Shown: positions 34,150 to 46,271, numbered from the stretch's first letter. The stretch: 64,000 bases of DNA from Ophiosphaerella korrae (GCA_028456385.1 JALNQF010000026.1:62001-126000), one strand, 5' to 3'. A program made the numbers and translations. The notes: generated from the sequence alone by a model not told the origin.

Positions 34150-36011
34150 ATGGCCGATACGAAGAGACTCAACGAAATTCAAGATAAAAAGGGAGCAAAT
34201 GACGTACCCTTGATTTATGATGCACCCATTGGCGTACTTGAGGAAGGATCTCTGGATCCGGTGTACGAGGCCAAGGCAAAAGTGCTGAACAAGGCGATCC
34301 AAGATATTGGCATGGGCAAATATCAATGGCAAGTGAGTAACTCTGGATGGCTATATGTACAATCTAGAACAGGATGCTAATTATATGACTAGTTGTTCAT
34401 CGTCATTGGGTTTGGATGGGCAATGGTGAGCGCATGGCGCATGCCTCACAGTCATAATACGATCTAACTTATTGTTTTGACTGTAGGATAACCTGTGGCC
34501 TATTGTCACATCTCTCATTCTACCAGCTATCCGAAGCGAATTCAGACCTAAAAGTGCTCCTGTACGATGAATCTATCCTCACCATCCCGGAGACCAGGTT
34601 TCAATCGAGCTAATAGCCGTCCTTAGTTCCTCACATTGGCTCAAAATATCGGCCTGCTCTTTGGCGCTGTCTTCTGGGGTTTCGGTTGCGACATATTCGG
34701 TCGACGATGGGCTTTCAACCTCACTATAGGCATCACTGCCGTCTTCGGTATGGTTGCAGCTAGTAGTCCTAATTTTGCTGCCATTGGTATCTTTGCTGCT
34801 TTGTGGTCCGTTGGTGTCGGCGGAAACCTGCCTGTCGACTCAGCCATATTCCTGGAATTCTTGCCAGGCACGCATCAATACCTTCTTACTATCCTTTCTA
34901 TTGGTGAGAACTACACTAACCTAATCTCATCCAATGCTGACCGTCCACAGATTGGGCATTAGCTCAGGTATTCGCTACACTCGTGGCATGGCCTTTACTA
35001 GGCGACATGACATGTCAAGAAACAGCTGGAAATTGCTCTCGAAAAGACAACATGGGATGGCGATATTTCATGATCACTATGGGCGGCGTAACCCTTATCC
35101 TATTCGCAATCCGCTTCCTAGCATTTACAATTTTCGAATCACCCAAATACCTCATGGGCAAAGGTCGCGACGCCGAAGCAATCAAAATCGTCCACGAAGT
35201 CGCTCGTCGAAACGGCAAGTCATGCGCCCTCACCCTCGACGACCTCAAAGCCTGCGAAACTCTCGTCACCAGCGATACCCCAGCCCAAGTGCAAACCAGC
35301 GCCTCCGCCGCCATCAAACGCAACCTCCAAAAAATAGACTCCTCCCACGTCAAAGCCCTCTTCGCTACTAAGAAACTCGCCCTCTCCACCGGCCTCATGA
35401 CCCTCGTCTGGGCTTTCATTGGCCTCGGTTTCCCCTTGTACAACGCATTCCTCCCGTACATTCAGCAAACGCGCGGCGCCCAGTTCGGCGACGGAAGCAC
35501 ATACCTGACGTACCGCAACTCACTCATCATCGCCGTCCTGGGCGTCCCTGGTTGTCTGGCTGGCGGCCTTCTCGTCGAGACGCCGCGCATCGGACGGAAG
35601 GGCACGCTTAGTCTGTCGACTATCCTCACTGGCGTGTTTCTCTTCTGCTCGACCACGGCGCTCACGTCTAATGCCTTGCTTGGCTGGAACTGCGCGTACA
35701 ACTTCATGAGCAATGTCATGTACGCTGTGTTGTACGTTTTCGCTCTCTTTTCTCTCATGACGTAAGGTTTAGAATTAACTTGGAGTAGGTATGCATACAC
35801 GCCTGAAATATTTCCGACCAAGGACCGCGGTACGGGCAATGCTATTACTGCGTCGGCGAATCGCGTCTTTGGCATTATGGCGCCGCTGATTGCTATTTTT
35901 GCGGATCTGCAGACGAGTGCGCCCGTGTATGTTAGTGGGGCATTGTTTATTGGGGCCGGGGCATTGGTGCTGCTTTTGCCGTTTGAGAGTAGGGGGAAGG
36001 CGAGTTTGTGA
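34150..36011 (+). CDS. MFS transporter, SVOP/sugar-porter-like
   Basis: At least six exons. The start is taken at the ATG at 34150 (MADTKRLNEIQDKKG), because the frame upstream has no family character. Helix 1 LFIVIGFGWAM and DNLWPIVTSLILPAIRSEFR are followed by the MFS signature FGCDIFGRRWAFNLTIG. Then come GNLPVDSAIFLEFLPGTHQY and a helix 5-6 loop with DMTCQETAGNCSRKDNMGWR. The central loop is hydrophilic. The second half includes YNAFLPYIQQTRG, a variant second signature VETPRIGRKGTL and YTPEIFPTKDRGTGNAITAS, which is typical of the SVOP-like/sugar-porter branch. The last intron joins 35730-ish to YAYTPEIF and uses a GTACGT donor. Substrate cannot be predicted; it is a plasma-membrane or vacuolar permease. 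No break seen. Confidence 0.85.
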
Positions 36012-36694
36012 GGGGAAGATAGTGAGAGTGAGATGGTCGTTGTGTCGTGCTGGCAGATATGTTTCTGAACAACGGGAGTCTGAGTGGAAAGCATTGGTTT
36101 TGCTTGTGCTGAACGAATACGAACGTCTGATATCGAGACGAGATGATACCGCCATGTCATCATGACATGTCCTTCATGGTCGTCCACAAACCTCCACCTT
36201 CACACATGAACACCACCCCTACTCCACAAACTCACTCAACACACATCTAAACAGCATTATAAAAGCATAAATTTGACTAAGATGTAAAGAAGCAATATCC
36301 ACCATACCACAATCAAAACTCCGATAAAAAACCGAGGACCTTGGTAAAAGAAGCAGCAAAAAAACAAACAGAGATTGATCTAATCAATCTATTTGAGGTC
36401 CTTTCGCCACCACACACGTGCGAATAAGTCGTCGTGGGAAGCAGCAGGCCGATATTCCGCGATTCCCCCTACGTTTGATGCTTCTTCTTCTTCAATCTCG
36501 AGGCCAATGTCAGTTCTGGGAGCAGCGGTCCCTGGGTCGCCAGCCGTTGGTGTGGGGAGAGAGAAGGGGCTGGAGGTGTCCAAGGCGCTGTTGCGAGTCT
36601 CTGGGTCCTTTTGGGGTGGGAACAAGGTGGGCTGACGCAGACACACGGCGCACACTGGAGCGCTGCTGTTCTCCACCACACCCTGTTCCCGTGT
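36012..36694. other. intergenic between convergent MFS and sec4 genes
   Basis: It holds the two 3' untranslated regions. A minus-strand frame of 96 codons (36679-36389) begins 16 bases after the sec4 stop; see findings. Confidence 0.45.
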
Positions 36695-37429
36695 TTAACA
36701 GCACTTTCCGCCCATGCCGCCACCGTTTGAGTCGCCGGGTTGTCCTACGTCTACCTTTGGCCCTGATGCTTGGTCTGTTCGCGCGCTGTCGATCAAGCGC
36801 TTCTTGATGTCTGAGGCAAGCGAGTAGAAGGCCTTGTCGACGTTGATGTTGCTCTTGGCAGAGACCTCGAGGAAGGGAATGCCGAGTTCGTCGGCGAGGG
36901 CCTGGCCTTGTTCTGTCGAGACGGCGCGCTTCTCTTCCCAGTCGCACTTGTTGCCAATGAGAATCTTGTTGACGCCTTCGGTCGCATGTTGCTCCACGTT
37001 GGAGAACCATGTGCGGATGTCTGGAAACGTGTTAGTGTGATGCTACCTGCGATGTGTTCCCAGGCGGTTGACGCACTGTTGAAGCTCCTCTCGTCTGTAA
37101 CGTCATAAACCAGCAGAATGCCCATGGCCCCTCTGTAATAGGCTGTGGTGATGGTCCGGAAACGCTCCTGGCCGGCGGTATCCCATATCTGCAGCTTCAC
37201 ACGCTTGCCGTCGAGCTCGATGGTGCGGATCTTGAAGTCGATGCCAATAGTGGTGATGAAAGAGGGCGTAAACGAGTCTTCGCTGAAGCGCAACAAACAG
37301 CACGATTTGCCTACGCCCGAGTCTCCAATCAAGAGCAGTTTGATCTGGGTAGGAGAGTCAGTACATCTGCGACCCGCGGGGGCACAGACATGTGCCTACT
37401 AGAAAATCATAGTTCCTTGTGCCCGCCAT
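36695..37429 (-). CDS. sec4: Rab GTPase Sec4/Rab8
   Basis: Three exons (37429-37400, 37344-37077, 37020-36695) give 624 bases and 207 residues. GTPase motifs are intact: P-loop GDSGVGKS, switch [21 protein letters not shown], switch [30 protein letters not shown] (NKxD) and EVSAKSN (SAK). The C-terminus GGGMGGKCC is a double-cysteine geranylgeranylation signal. The effector region and the lack of insertions match the Sec4/Ypt2/Rab8 group, which delivers post-Golgi secretory vesicles to the exocyst at the plasma membrane and hyphal tip. The short first exon and intron 1 within the ...YDFL|IKLLLIG segment are typical of Rab genes. Confidence 0.95.
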
Positions 37430-37939
37430 CCTGAGTAATGTGGAGTCGTTGGGGGCGGTGATGCGCGCAGTCGGAGGGTTGGATGTGCGAGGCGGTCGGC
37501 TTCCGGCTCCTGATAGTGGGCGGGCAAGGGCTAAATTAGGGTAAAGAACAGCTGTCGAATGCTAGGCCGTCACAGAGGCAACACAATCACCAGGTTTGGC
37601 GAGGGCAGAGTTTGGCTGGGTTAGTTAGGTAGCCATGGGTGGGCGTTGACGTTGTATGTAGCGTCGGCTGCCAAGCTTCAAGCGCCGTGCCGTCACAGGC
37701 TGGTGGCGATTGCCTGCTCATGGCCTTCACTCGCTTACTCTGCCTATCGACACGTGAACACTCACGCCTCAAATGCTACGTGGTTACTACGAATTCAACC
37801 GGAGGGAATGCAGCACTTTTATGATTAAAATACTCGATACGTGCTCCCTGTACCCATCTCGTAGCTAGGTTCACGAGAGCGATTGGTCTACGTTTTCACT
37901 TCACTGAGGCTAACCACTTATCCTATCGCTATCTACTCG
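37430..37939. other. intergenic, nothing supported
   Basis: About 500 bases between the sec4 start and the nca2 stop, both on the minus strand. It should contain the sec4 promoter. Confidence 0.5.
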
Positions 37940-40058
37940 TCATGTGAGCCATTTAGAGTATGCCCATCGTATTCTCTCGACGACTTGTCGTTGCCTCACC
38001 AACCCGCTCCGCACATCAATAAGCTCGTCGATGTCTTCCAGGAATTTATCAAAGATTCGTCGTGGGAAGATGTCACTCGCAGCCTGCCTTAGCAGATGCA
38101 CCTCGCAAAGTAGCAGACCGTGGTCTTTGTATGATGTCTCGCCAAAATCAGTCGGTGTAGCGTTGCCGAGGATGCAGTCAATGTCGCGCAGGACAAGAAC
38201 CAGTCGATCTCGTCGTGCCCATTGCTGTACACCTCGACGACTGCTAAAAAGCCCTTTTACCCACCTGTATACACCAACGCTGACGAGCACGCCCGGTGTC
38301 AACCCAATGAATCCGAACAGTAACTCTTGACTCTTAAGAATGTTGTCAATACCAGCCATGGCGACTTCGACATCCACCTTGGTCTTCTGGACCTGGATGA
38401 GAAGGGCGCTGGCCAGATTACCCATTATCGCTCCCTTGATGGGACTTTGAATTTCCTTTTCATATGAGCGAAGAATGGGTGTAAGGTCGCCCTCTCTGAC
38501 GCCTGCCCTTACTTCAGCAATCTGCGTTTCTGTTAGAGTAGGCCCGTTGGGATTTTTGACCGCAAAGTCGACAACCATGCGCTCGAGACTTGCGCGGTCA
38601 GTCTCAAGACTACGCTTGCTCAGCAAAGAAACTTCGCTATCTTCATCGTGACGAATGGTGCCAATTATCTTCTTTGTGGGCTCCACTACCCAATTCGACC
38701 AGAAGTCAATCACTGTTTGTCCAAATTCCTGAATCCATGTGACGATCTCTTCTTTTCTATTGACAGCAATGCGAAGTATGGTTGTAGAAGATACGAGGAG
38801 AATAGTGGCGGGGAACCAATACCGAATAAGTCGAGAAGGCCGGCCATTTTCTTTGACAGATGCGTTGAAATTTGCAGTATACGTAGGCAGAGCATTGTTA
38901 AGCAGATATTGTAAACGCTCGGCGACATCCCTTGGCCTTAACGTGGTCACTGTCCGCTCCCCAGAAGGCTCGTGTAGTTCGTAATACTGGTCTTCCTGGG
39001 TAATACTCTCAACAGAATCGTCGAACTTATCGACGGATAGCCCAGCTGTATTTACGCTTTGAATGACGGCATCCATCAGGGCAATATTTTTTGACACAGC
39101 ACTCTTCCACCTATGGTTGTTGTCCCGCGTACCAAATAGACCTGGCGTCTGTGTGCCGTCCCCTTCGATACTAGAATAGTTTAGTATTGTGCTCGGTTTA
39201 GCACTCCATAACCACATACCTGTCGTTGCTCAGACCCTCGCCCAGAAGCACACCCAAAGCATTTGCATTCACCAAACGTATCTTCTTCAATGCCGCACGC
39301 TTCCTTTTGCCTTCATTCCGTACCAATGCCAGAGGGCCGACTACCCTTCTTTGAATATTCTCAATGCTTCTCTCACGCACAGAGTCCTTGATAAGTGCAT
39401 AGAACTGACTCCAACCACCAGCCAACTGGCCGCCCCTCGACCTAACATCATGGTATATTTCCTGTGACCACGCCCACAAGCGGATCGGCGACGTTTGTAT
39501 CGAGTAGAGGCCGGCAAAGCGATACGTGCTGAGAATGTCGTTCCAATACCAGATATCGTCCTCGAGAGGTATCGTCTGTTCGAGGATAGTGTTGAGCATG
39601 TGCCCATAAGCTTGAGTCGTAGCTTTGCCTAGCAGCAGCCATTCCAATTCGTGCTCGTAGCTTGCCTCGCTGGGCGAGTCGACCTCATACCTCTCCCCAT
39701 CTTCGTCTTGTACAAACCACTGCGTACACGTGGAGCAACTACTCGAAAGGTCTGCCCGCTGCAATATCTCCAATATTCTGTGCCCCGGCACAAGACTTGT
39801 CCTGGAGTTTGTCGTGGTTGAAAGATTCTTGATTAGCCTCTGCAGATGGGCGATCCGGGCCGTCTTCACCGGGTCGTGTGCTTCTTCTGTGGTCAGGGTC
39901 GAAAAACTGGCCCCGGTCCGTGCCGTGGAAAGCTGCAATCGGTCCAGCTGGCTGTCAATGCGGCAGACCTGGCTGGTAACAGGATCAGCTCTTTAATCCT
40001 AGGGGAAGAAAAGTCGCTAAAATGAGAATAGAATGACCTACTCGACCACAAAAGACAT
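37940..40058 (-). CDS. nca2: nuclear control of ATPase protein 2 (Nca2)
   Basis: Three exons: a tiny first exon from the ATG at 40058 (MSFVV), a second of about 740 bases, and a third from about 39178 to 37940. Together they encode roughly 665 residues. Splicing reads MSFVVDQVCRIDSQLDRLQL at the start and SNDSIEGDGTQTPGLFG at the second junction. Typical Nca2 segments are DIWYWNDILSTYRFAGLYSI, LIRYWFPATILLVSSTT (membrane helix), EFGQTVIDFWSNWVVEPTKK, the DEDSEVSLLSKRSLETDR region and a C-terminal membrane pair around GFIGLTPGVLVSVGVYRWVK. Nca2 is a mitochondrial outer-membrane protein. In yeast it affects expression of the mitochondrial ATP6/ATP8 transcripts and lipid contacts. Frame and splice sites are intact. 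Confidence 0.93.
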
Positions 40059-40400
40059 CCTGATGGCGAGTGTTGGCGCCAGGCAAACGGTAAGACTACT
40101 GGGACCGTACCTGGGTACAGTATTGTTTGGGGTACAAGGATTGGCACGCCCTTACCCCAGAAGAAGTAGGTTATCTGTGACGTCATAACAAGCACAGCCG
40201 AACCTCCAATCAGATGCATCACAGCCGGCGAACCAAACTCCTCAACATATTACACCGAGTATTTAAATTGAGTTGAATTAATTACTGCCTCATTCGCTAT
40301 TGCTATCGCTCCATGATCACACCTGGCTATCCCAAAACGCCCGCAAAATATGACCAAAAACAAATATTTATGTTGATACTACATTACACTCTTCAAACAT
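40059..40400. other. intergenic, nothing supported
   Basis: Short spacer holding the nca2 upstream region and the 3' end of the CFEM gene. Nothing further is seen. Confidence 0.5.
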
Positions 40401-42197
40401 CTACAAAGCAAGGAACGCAATAGCTGCTCCAAGCATAATATGCTTTGCCTCAGCATTGAAAGGTGAAGCCGCGCCAGTAAACTGAGCTGGCGATGATGGA
40501 CGAACCGCTCCAGTACCAGTTGGCTGGATTGTAGGCCTCAAGGTAGATGGGATAGGATATGGTGCTGCCTGGGTGGGAGTGACAACTGCTTGGGGTGGTG
40601 CAATGCCAGGAACAAGGCCGACGGGCGCGGTGGGTGTAGTTCCAGCAATAGGTGTCTGAGTGGTGAAGTGCACTTGAGGAACAGTAAGATAGGTTGAACC
40701 GTACGTGATAGTTGTGGCGGGGCTGTCTTTCTTGGGCGGCGCGGGTGTGTTGACGGGTGCGCCAGATGAGCGAGGACCACTTGTAGGTGTAGCAGGCGGT
40801 TCGAAGGTATCTTTGGGGCAGTCGCTGACTAGGCCAGGGTTCTGCGGCACATACTGAGCGCAGATGCCGACAAGGTACTGGAGGGTTTGCTTTGTTTCCT
40901 CATCAGTCTTACACCATGCTTGTACGCAGTCAATAACGTTCTTAGTGAACTTGGAATTCTTGCAGTAGCAGTCGACGGCTGTGTTGTCCTTGCAATCTTG
41001 TGTACTAATTTGGAGCCAGGTGTTCATGCAAGTAGGAAGAACCTCTCCAACAGGTGGTGAGGATGGAGAAGGGCTGCTTGGGCTTGATACTGGAGGAGAG
41101 GAGGCCGGGACACCTGGCTTGCTGGGGGGAGCAGATGATGCAGAAGGTGTTGGAGCAGCGGAAGATTCGTCGCAAGATTGACCATAACCTCCGTTGCAGG
41201 GAGAGGCAGAAGTTTCCTGGGATGGCGGCGAAGATGCTGGCGGAGTGGCCACGCTAGTTTCGTAGCCTGGAGGCGGGACCTTGGTCGTCTTCTGGCTCGG
41301 AGGTGGGACCTTGGTCGTCTCATAAGTTGGAGGCACATGGACGGAGCTATTTCCAAAAGGTGGTCTCGACGAAACAGATGGTGGTGTTTGCATGGGAGGC
41401 GTAGCAACAGGAGGCGTTGGGCCTGATGGGCAACCTTCGCCATATCCTTCGCTACAAGAAGGGGGAGCGGGGGGAGGAGCGACCGGAGTAGAAGCAGGCG
41501 GTTTTCCACCACAGTCGCCACCGTAGCAAGGGGGTGCGGAAGACTTGGCAGGTGGGGTAGAAGCAGGCTTGGAAGACGGTGGGGATGGAGGAGATGGCGG
41601 AGGAGGCGGCTTGTACTCCTTCCCTGGGTTGCAGTCGAAACCAATGTTATGAAAACCAATCTGGCAATCAGACTGGCTGCCCTTGTAGCCGCTACCAAGA
41701 TAGACGTCCACTGATTTGGCGCCTCCACACTGTGTGTTCTCAACTGTGCTGCCCTCTTTCTTGCATGGAACCGACTTCTGTTTGCAGAGCGAGCCATCGG
41801 TCATCGTGTAGTGAAGGTCGATCTCAACATCAAATTCGACCGAAATATCGATTGTTGTGATACTGAAGCCGTCTTTCCTCTTATCACAACCGAAAGAGGC
41901 TGGCTTCTGTTTGCTGCATTTGTTGGATATGACCTTGTTTCCAAATGTCCTCTTGGTGAGCGTATCGCGCTTGCCAAAGGAGTTGGAGCACTTCCAGCCG
42001 GATGAAAAGTCAAAATCACCATACTGGAAGTTGGAGTCACCATCCTTGAGATCAGACCAGTCAAAGCCACCCTTCTGCTTGTCGCTGCACTCGTTGTTCG
42101 CGTACTGCGGCGACTTGAAAGGTTTTCCATAGAGATCCCATGTAGCAACAGCTTGCTGAGCGGTAAGACCCGCCAACAGAGCATAAGTGGCCCTCAT
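40401..42197 (-). CDS. GPI-type cell-surface protein with CFEM domain and Pro-rich stalk
   Basis: A single exon of 598 residues. Signal peptide MRATYALLAGLTAQQAVA. A Cys-containing N-terminal domain of about 190 residues follows, with possible Kex2 sites (FGKRDTLTKR). Then comes a long Pro/Ser/Thr stalk with short repeats (two TTKVPPP units; CYGGDCGG, EGYGEGCPSG and NGGYGQSCDE). Next is a CFEM domain with eight cysteines, including LPTCMNTWLQISTQDC, DCYCKNSKFTKN and DCVQAWC. A Thr/Pro-rich tail ends in the short hydrophobic IMLGAAIAFLAL, a GPI-type signal. CFEM proteins are fungus-specific. They act in haem or iron capture, adhesion or host interaction. In this domain the Asp before the third Cys, which binds haem in characterised members, appears as AVDCYC, so haem binding is plausible. 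Confidence 0.88.
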   Translation of the reverse strand: MRATYALLAGLTAQQAVATWDLYGKPFKSPQYANNECSDKQKGGFDWSDLKDGDSNFQYGDFDFSSGWKCSNSFGKRDTLTKRTFGNKVISNKCSKQKPASFGCDKRKDGFSITTIDISVEFDVEIDLHYTMTDGSLCKQKSVPCKKEGSTVENTQCGGAKSVDVYLGSGYKGSQSDCQIGFHNIGFDCNPGKEYKPPPPPSPPSPPSSKPASTPPAKSSAPPCYGGDCGGKPPASTPVAPPPAPPSCSEGYGEGCPSGPTPPVATPPMQTPPSVSSRPPFGNSSVHVPPTYETTKVPPPSQKTTKVPPPGYETSVATPPASSPPSQETSASPCNGGYGQSCDESSAAPTPSASSAPPSKPGVPASSPPVSSPSSPSPSSPPVGEVLPTCMNTWLQISTQDCKDNTAVDCYCKNSKFTKNVIDCVQAWCKTDEETKQTLQYLVGICAQYVPQNPGLVSDCPKDTFEPPATPTSGPRSSGAPVNTPAPPKKDSPATTITYGSTYLTVPQVHFTTQTPIAGTTPTAPVGLVPGIAPPQAVVTPTQAAPYPIPSTLRPTIQPTGTGAVRPSSPAQFTGAASPFNAEAKHIMLGAAIAFLAL

Positions 42198-44429
42198 AGT
42201 GATTAACGTCTGAAAATAAGCGATTTGTCAAAAACCTGGTAGAGATGTTGTTGGAAAAAACGTATAAGCACTGCTTAACGACGGTAGGTAACCTATACGA
42301 TGATAGGTAGAAACGAAAGATGGTCTTAGCCACGAGAGGTAACAAGATATAACGAATGTATTTTGTCAACCAGAAAAAAAGAAAGAAGATACACAACTAA
42401 TATCGTGAGATGAAGCGAGAGTAAGGAGCTGTATTGTGAGGACAATGGAGAGGTTATATCCTACCTGAGCAATATACTACGAAACGAAACATTTGGGAAC
42501 GATTGGTTGACAACTCTCGCAGACTCAGAGGCTCCGCCACAAACTTGGATAGGGGCCCCATGTCGCTTTGTCGCGCGCTCTGCAAGTTACATAGCCAGCA
42601 GTTCGGTCTGTCGCAGGTGGCCCAGAAAAAGGTCGTGTGGTGGTGTCGAGAGGTGGTGGTTGGTGTCTAAGCGAAGCCATCTCGGCGCTTCTGAAACGCC
42701 CTAAATAGCAAACTTGGCGCGCTGGATTATGCAGGTACAAGCCAATCGCTGGACGAAAAAACTTCTAGGGCGAGCAAATACTTCCAGCGGGCGCCAGGTA
42801 AAGTGGTCGACTTGTTTGACTGGATTTTAGCTGTTTGCATTGAAGCAGAGGCCTGTGAACACACAATCACGAGACCTACTCCATCTTCCGCAAGACGCTG
42901 CTGTGGACTGGAGTTGACGCTCAGCATTTAGACGGACGTTAGGTTCTTCCGTTTTGGGGCTCGATGTATGCCGCTGCGCTATTGTAAATGGACTCCTGCG
43001 TCTCGCCGCTCAAAGCGAACTCTACCCCTGCATCGCTTCTGCATCCACATCCTCCCAAACAAGTAATTCCGTGGTGTTGACATGCCCGTTTGTAGCTCTC
43101 CCGCTGCGCTAGCTATAAGCGTCACGCTGTCACTCCGATATAACCGCATCATTGTGTTTCATGAGTGCAGCACGACACGATCCCAGGGGCCAACGAACGA
43201 CAAGCTTTTTTGTTCGCATACTGGGAGTCTCGGCACCTTCGTCTCAGATGCTTGACTTTGAAAATTCAAGGGGATGAACAAGCAAAAGGAGTCATGCTAC
43301 TACTGTTATGCGGTTAAAGGATCGAATACCTCGGATGCGGCCGGCGTCACTAACTATCACAGTGGGTGTTCGTACCAAGTGCGATCGTGAAGCCACGCTT
43401 TGATATCGAAGCGCCACTCGTCTCATCGTAGCCTCGTATCAAGATAATGGCTCCCTGGGGTTGCGGCTCAAAAACGTCTTTTGAGTAGACTCGACTACCT
43501 CAGTAGTGTGCTAGACATAGAGTACCTTGTGCCCACTCGATATAATGCGCAAACAGGCAGTACCCCAAAGCCTGTACAGGCCAGGCACACGCAACGCACC
43601 ACAGCGATCCGGAGGTGGCTGTGTAAATGCCTAGGCAGCTCCCAGGCCCATGCCACCCTAACCAGCCAGTCACCAGCGTTCCTCGGCGACGTCACAGGTC
43701 CCAATGACGATCACGCAGCTTCAATACGCTGGTCCTATTTCTGTTTCTGGGAAACGCAATCCTAGACATCTTGGAAACTGAGGGGGTTCCCGAATCTTGG
43801 TAAAAGGACCTTGCGTGATGGATTCGGTTCATGCGCAGCAGGTTTGGCCCATACACACTTTGTTTGCAACAAAACCTAGCCAAAACAATAGTTTATCGGC
43901 CTTGTTATGGAATGGGGTGGAGAGGATGTCGCCATGTGCAAAATTCTGCTATGATATTCCAAGAAGGACATCCTAGTGGGGCAACGATGTCATGTTTGGC
44001 CACCTATTAATACTTCCCAATAGCCTCAGTCTGTTTAGAACGTACATCTGTGTGACAATCGATAGTTTGTAGCTGTAAATCGATCACTTACAGATGAGGC
44101 ACAGGCTATTACATGGGTCGAGGAGCATATTTTTGCATCTGATATAATGATGTATCATAAACAAGCTGCATTATTTATCTCAACCAAGCAGACGCCAAAT
44201 ATGCTTTTATGTGCAACGAACCCGCCTAAAGAACGACAAAACTATGGATGATAAGATTAATGACAAACGCCGTTGACCCTTGCCTGCTTTAGCACATCTG
44301 CATCGTATATTCCAGAATGCCGCGGTCATTAAATCAGTCTGTTAGAACTAAATCGTCATCTCAAAGCAAGCGTATCCCGCTCTACTCTTCATCATGTCTT
44401 GTGATCCACAATGAAACTTGGCAGTGGAG
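42198..44429. other. long gene-poor region
   Basis: 2.2 kb between the CFEM gene start and the stop of the MFS gene. No open frame on either strand has family character. The 0.4 kb next to 42197 is presumably the CFEM promoter. I see no transposon, tRNA or clear repeat. Confidence 0.45.
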
Positions 44430-46271
44430 CTATGCCTCTTGGTCTTCCACAGTGATGCGCACGATATCGTTTCGCGGTCGGTCCTTGAACAAACAGCAGC
44501 GTGTCGCAGTACGGACCCTTGCGTGGCAGTGGTTTGCAGCGCGGTTTAGGAAAGGCACTTGCATAGCTCCGATGATAGCCACAAGGGCCGAAGTCCACCA
44601 TGCCAAAGCAGTGAAATGAATATCAATAGATAGGCCGTACAGCAGGCCGGCAATGGGGCTTGCGACTGTTCGACACGCAGCCCCGGTGGATGCAGCAAGT
44701 CCATTTATCTTCCCAAGATGGGATTTATCCGGCGCAGCCTCCTTGATCATGATAAGCAGCAATGGAAATGCAAGGATTGCCGTCAGACTGCGAATGGTGA
44801 GGCAGACGAAGAGACCTGGATACAGCAAATTGATCGGGAGAAGTTGAAGGAATGGAACGATAAAGTAGGCAATCGGATGTGCCACGGTGACAAGGAGCAG
44901 AAGCCTCCAAACGCCAAACAATTCAGCTAGGAGTGGAAAGACAAATGCCTGAATTACCAGTTGTATTATGCCATTCAATGACATGATTACACCAACTGAT
45001 TGCACAGGTATGCCAAGACCGCCGCCCATTGAGGTATGGGGCAAGTTGAATGCCTTAATATCGTCGGCACGTTTGTCTTGCAGGAAGATTGGGAGCAAGT
45101 GATCGTATGTCATCTACTACTGTTAACTAAAGTAACCCAATTGTGTGACTGCGACTTACAGAATGATACGTGAATATACCCAGAGCAAGGACGAACTGAA
45201 CAACAGTCCATGTAAACACCTTGTTATTGGTAGGAGGCTCGATCCATTCTCCATTCGATCGTACTCGCCAGATTTCGTCCCGCTGCACCTCAACGGAATT
45301 GAAGGTGCCATATGATTCAGCTGTTAAATTAGCGGCAGCATCGGCAGTAGCGCCTTGAGCCGGGAGGAGAGGAGTCTGTGCTACAGGTCCATCGTAATCT
45401 TTCGAGCCACCTTGGGTCCGTAGATCTGGATGAGTCTCTTCAAGCAAAAAATAAGCCATAACGATGGAGACAAGAAGCAAGGCGGAACAGATAAGGTTCG
45501 GCAGCAAATAAGGGAATTTTGCAAAAAGACCCGTAGCGCTGAATAGCGATGGAAACATGTGGACCGGTTCAGCGAAGTAACCACCAATCGAGGGGCCTAT
45601 GATTGTTCCTATGCTCCAGACAAAGGGCATGACGGCGTAAGCTCGTGGTTCATGTTCAGGCCTCTTTACCATCTCGCCAACCATGGTCTGAATGACTCCA
45701 ATCTGGAAACATGTTAAACACGTAAATTCTGAATTCTTCTTATCGCTTGACTTACATTACCGTTGAGCGCACCACCAATAATCCGACCAGCGAGCGCGAC
45801 GAAAAAGTTGGGGGCGAAACCGACAAGCAATAGAGATGACAATGTTCCGAGACATCCCATGATAACCTAAAGGTGGAAGCACGAAGTCAGCACATCTGCT
45901 GGGTGAATTTACAGGTACCTGTGTTTCTTACTACAGGCTTTCGACCAAGACGGTCTGATACACCGCCCCAGTACATGCCGCTGGCCGCCTCAGCGAGGGA
46001 GAAAGCAGCGACCAGGCATCCGGCGTAAAAAGGTGCATTCGATGCAGAAGAGACTTGAAAGTTGGAGACAAGTTTCCAAGCATATGGGAGTATCGACGTC
46101 AGGGCAATTGGTTCTGCGACTCGAACGAGAGCGCTGGTATAGGGTTAGTGATGAGCTGTGGCAATCGTTGACAACAAAAGACGTAACATACAGCAAGGCC
46201 AGTTGGGCCGTGGGAAAATCGTTATCGGAAGGATCTTGAGAACTGTTTCTTATTTTTGTGAGACTTGACAT
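44430..46271 (-). CDS. MFS transporter, DHA1/ZIFL type
   Basis: About five exons. The start MSSLTKIRNSSQDPSDNDFP leads into PTAQLA and, after an intron with GTATGT donor at about 46194, ALVRVAEPIALTSILPYAWK. The MFS signature GMYWGGVSDRLGRKP is followed after introns by the segments of helices 3-5, AGRIIGGALNGN and IGVIQTMVGEMVKRPEHEPR. Then come AYAVMPFVWSIGTIIGPSIG and GYFAEP. The central loop (PLLPAQGATADAAANL) is soluble. The second half begins TYDHLLPIFLQDKRADD and includes GKINGLAASTGAACRTVASP. These features fit the zinc-induced-facilitator-like branch of DHA1 (yeast YCR023C-like), putative drug/H+ antiporters of the vacuole or plasma membrane. The C-terminal ~35 residues (RCCLFKDRPRNDIVRIT) are cytosolic. 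Substrate unknown. Confidence 0.85.

Noticed and set aside
35462..36187. Minus-strand frame of 241 codons
   Set aside because: It lies antisense to the last exons of the MFS transporter, whose frame and family motifs are clear; a shadow frame.
41024..41797. Minus-strand frame of 257 codons
   Set aside because: Same strand but wrong frame relative to the CFEM gene; a shadow from Pro-codon repeats.
43481..43765. Plus-strand frame of 94 codons in the gene-free interval
   Set aside because: No family features or splice signals; no evidence beyond length.
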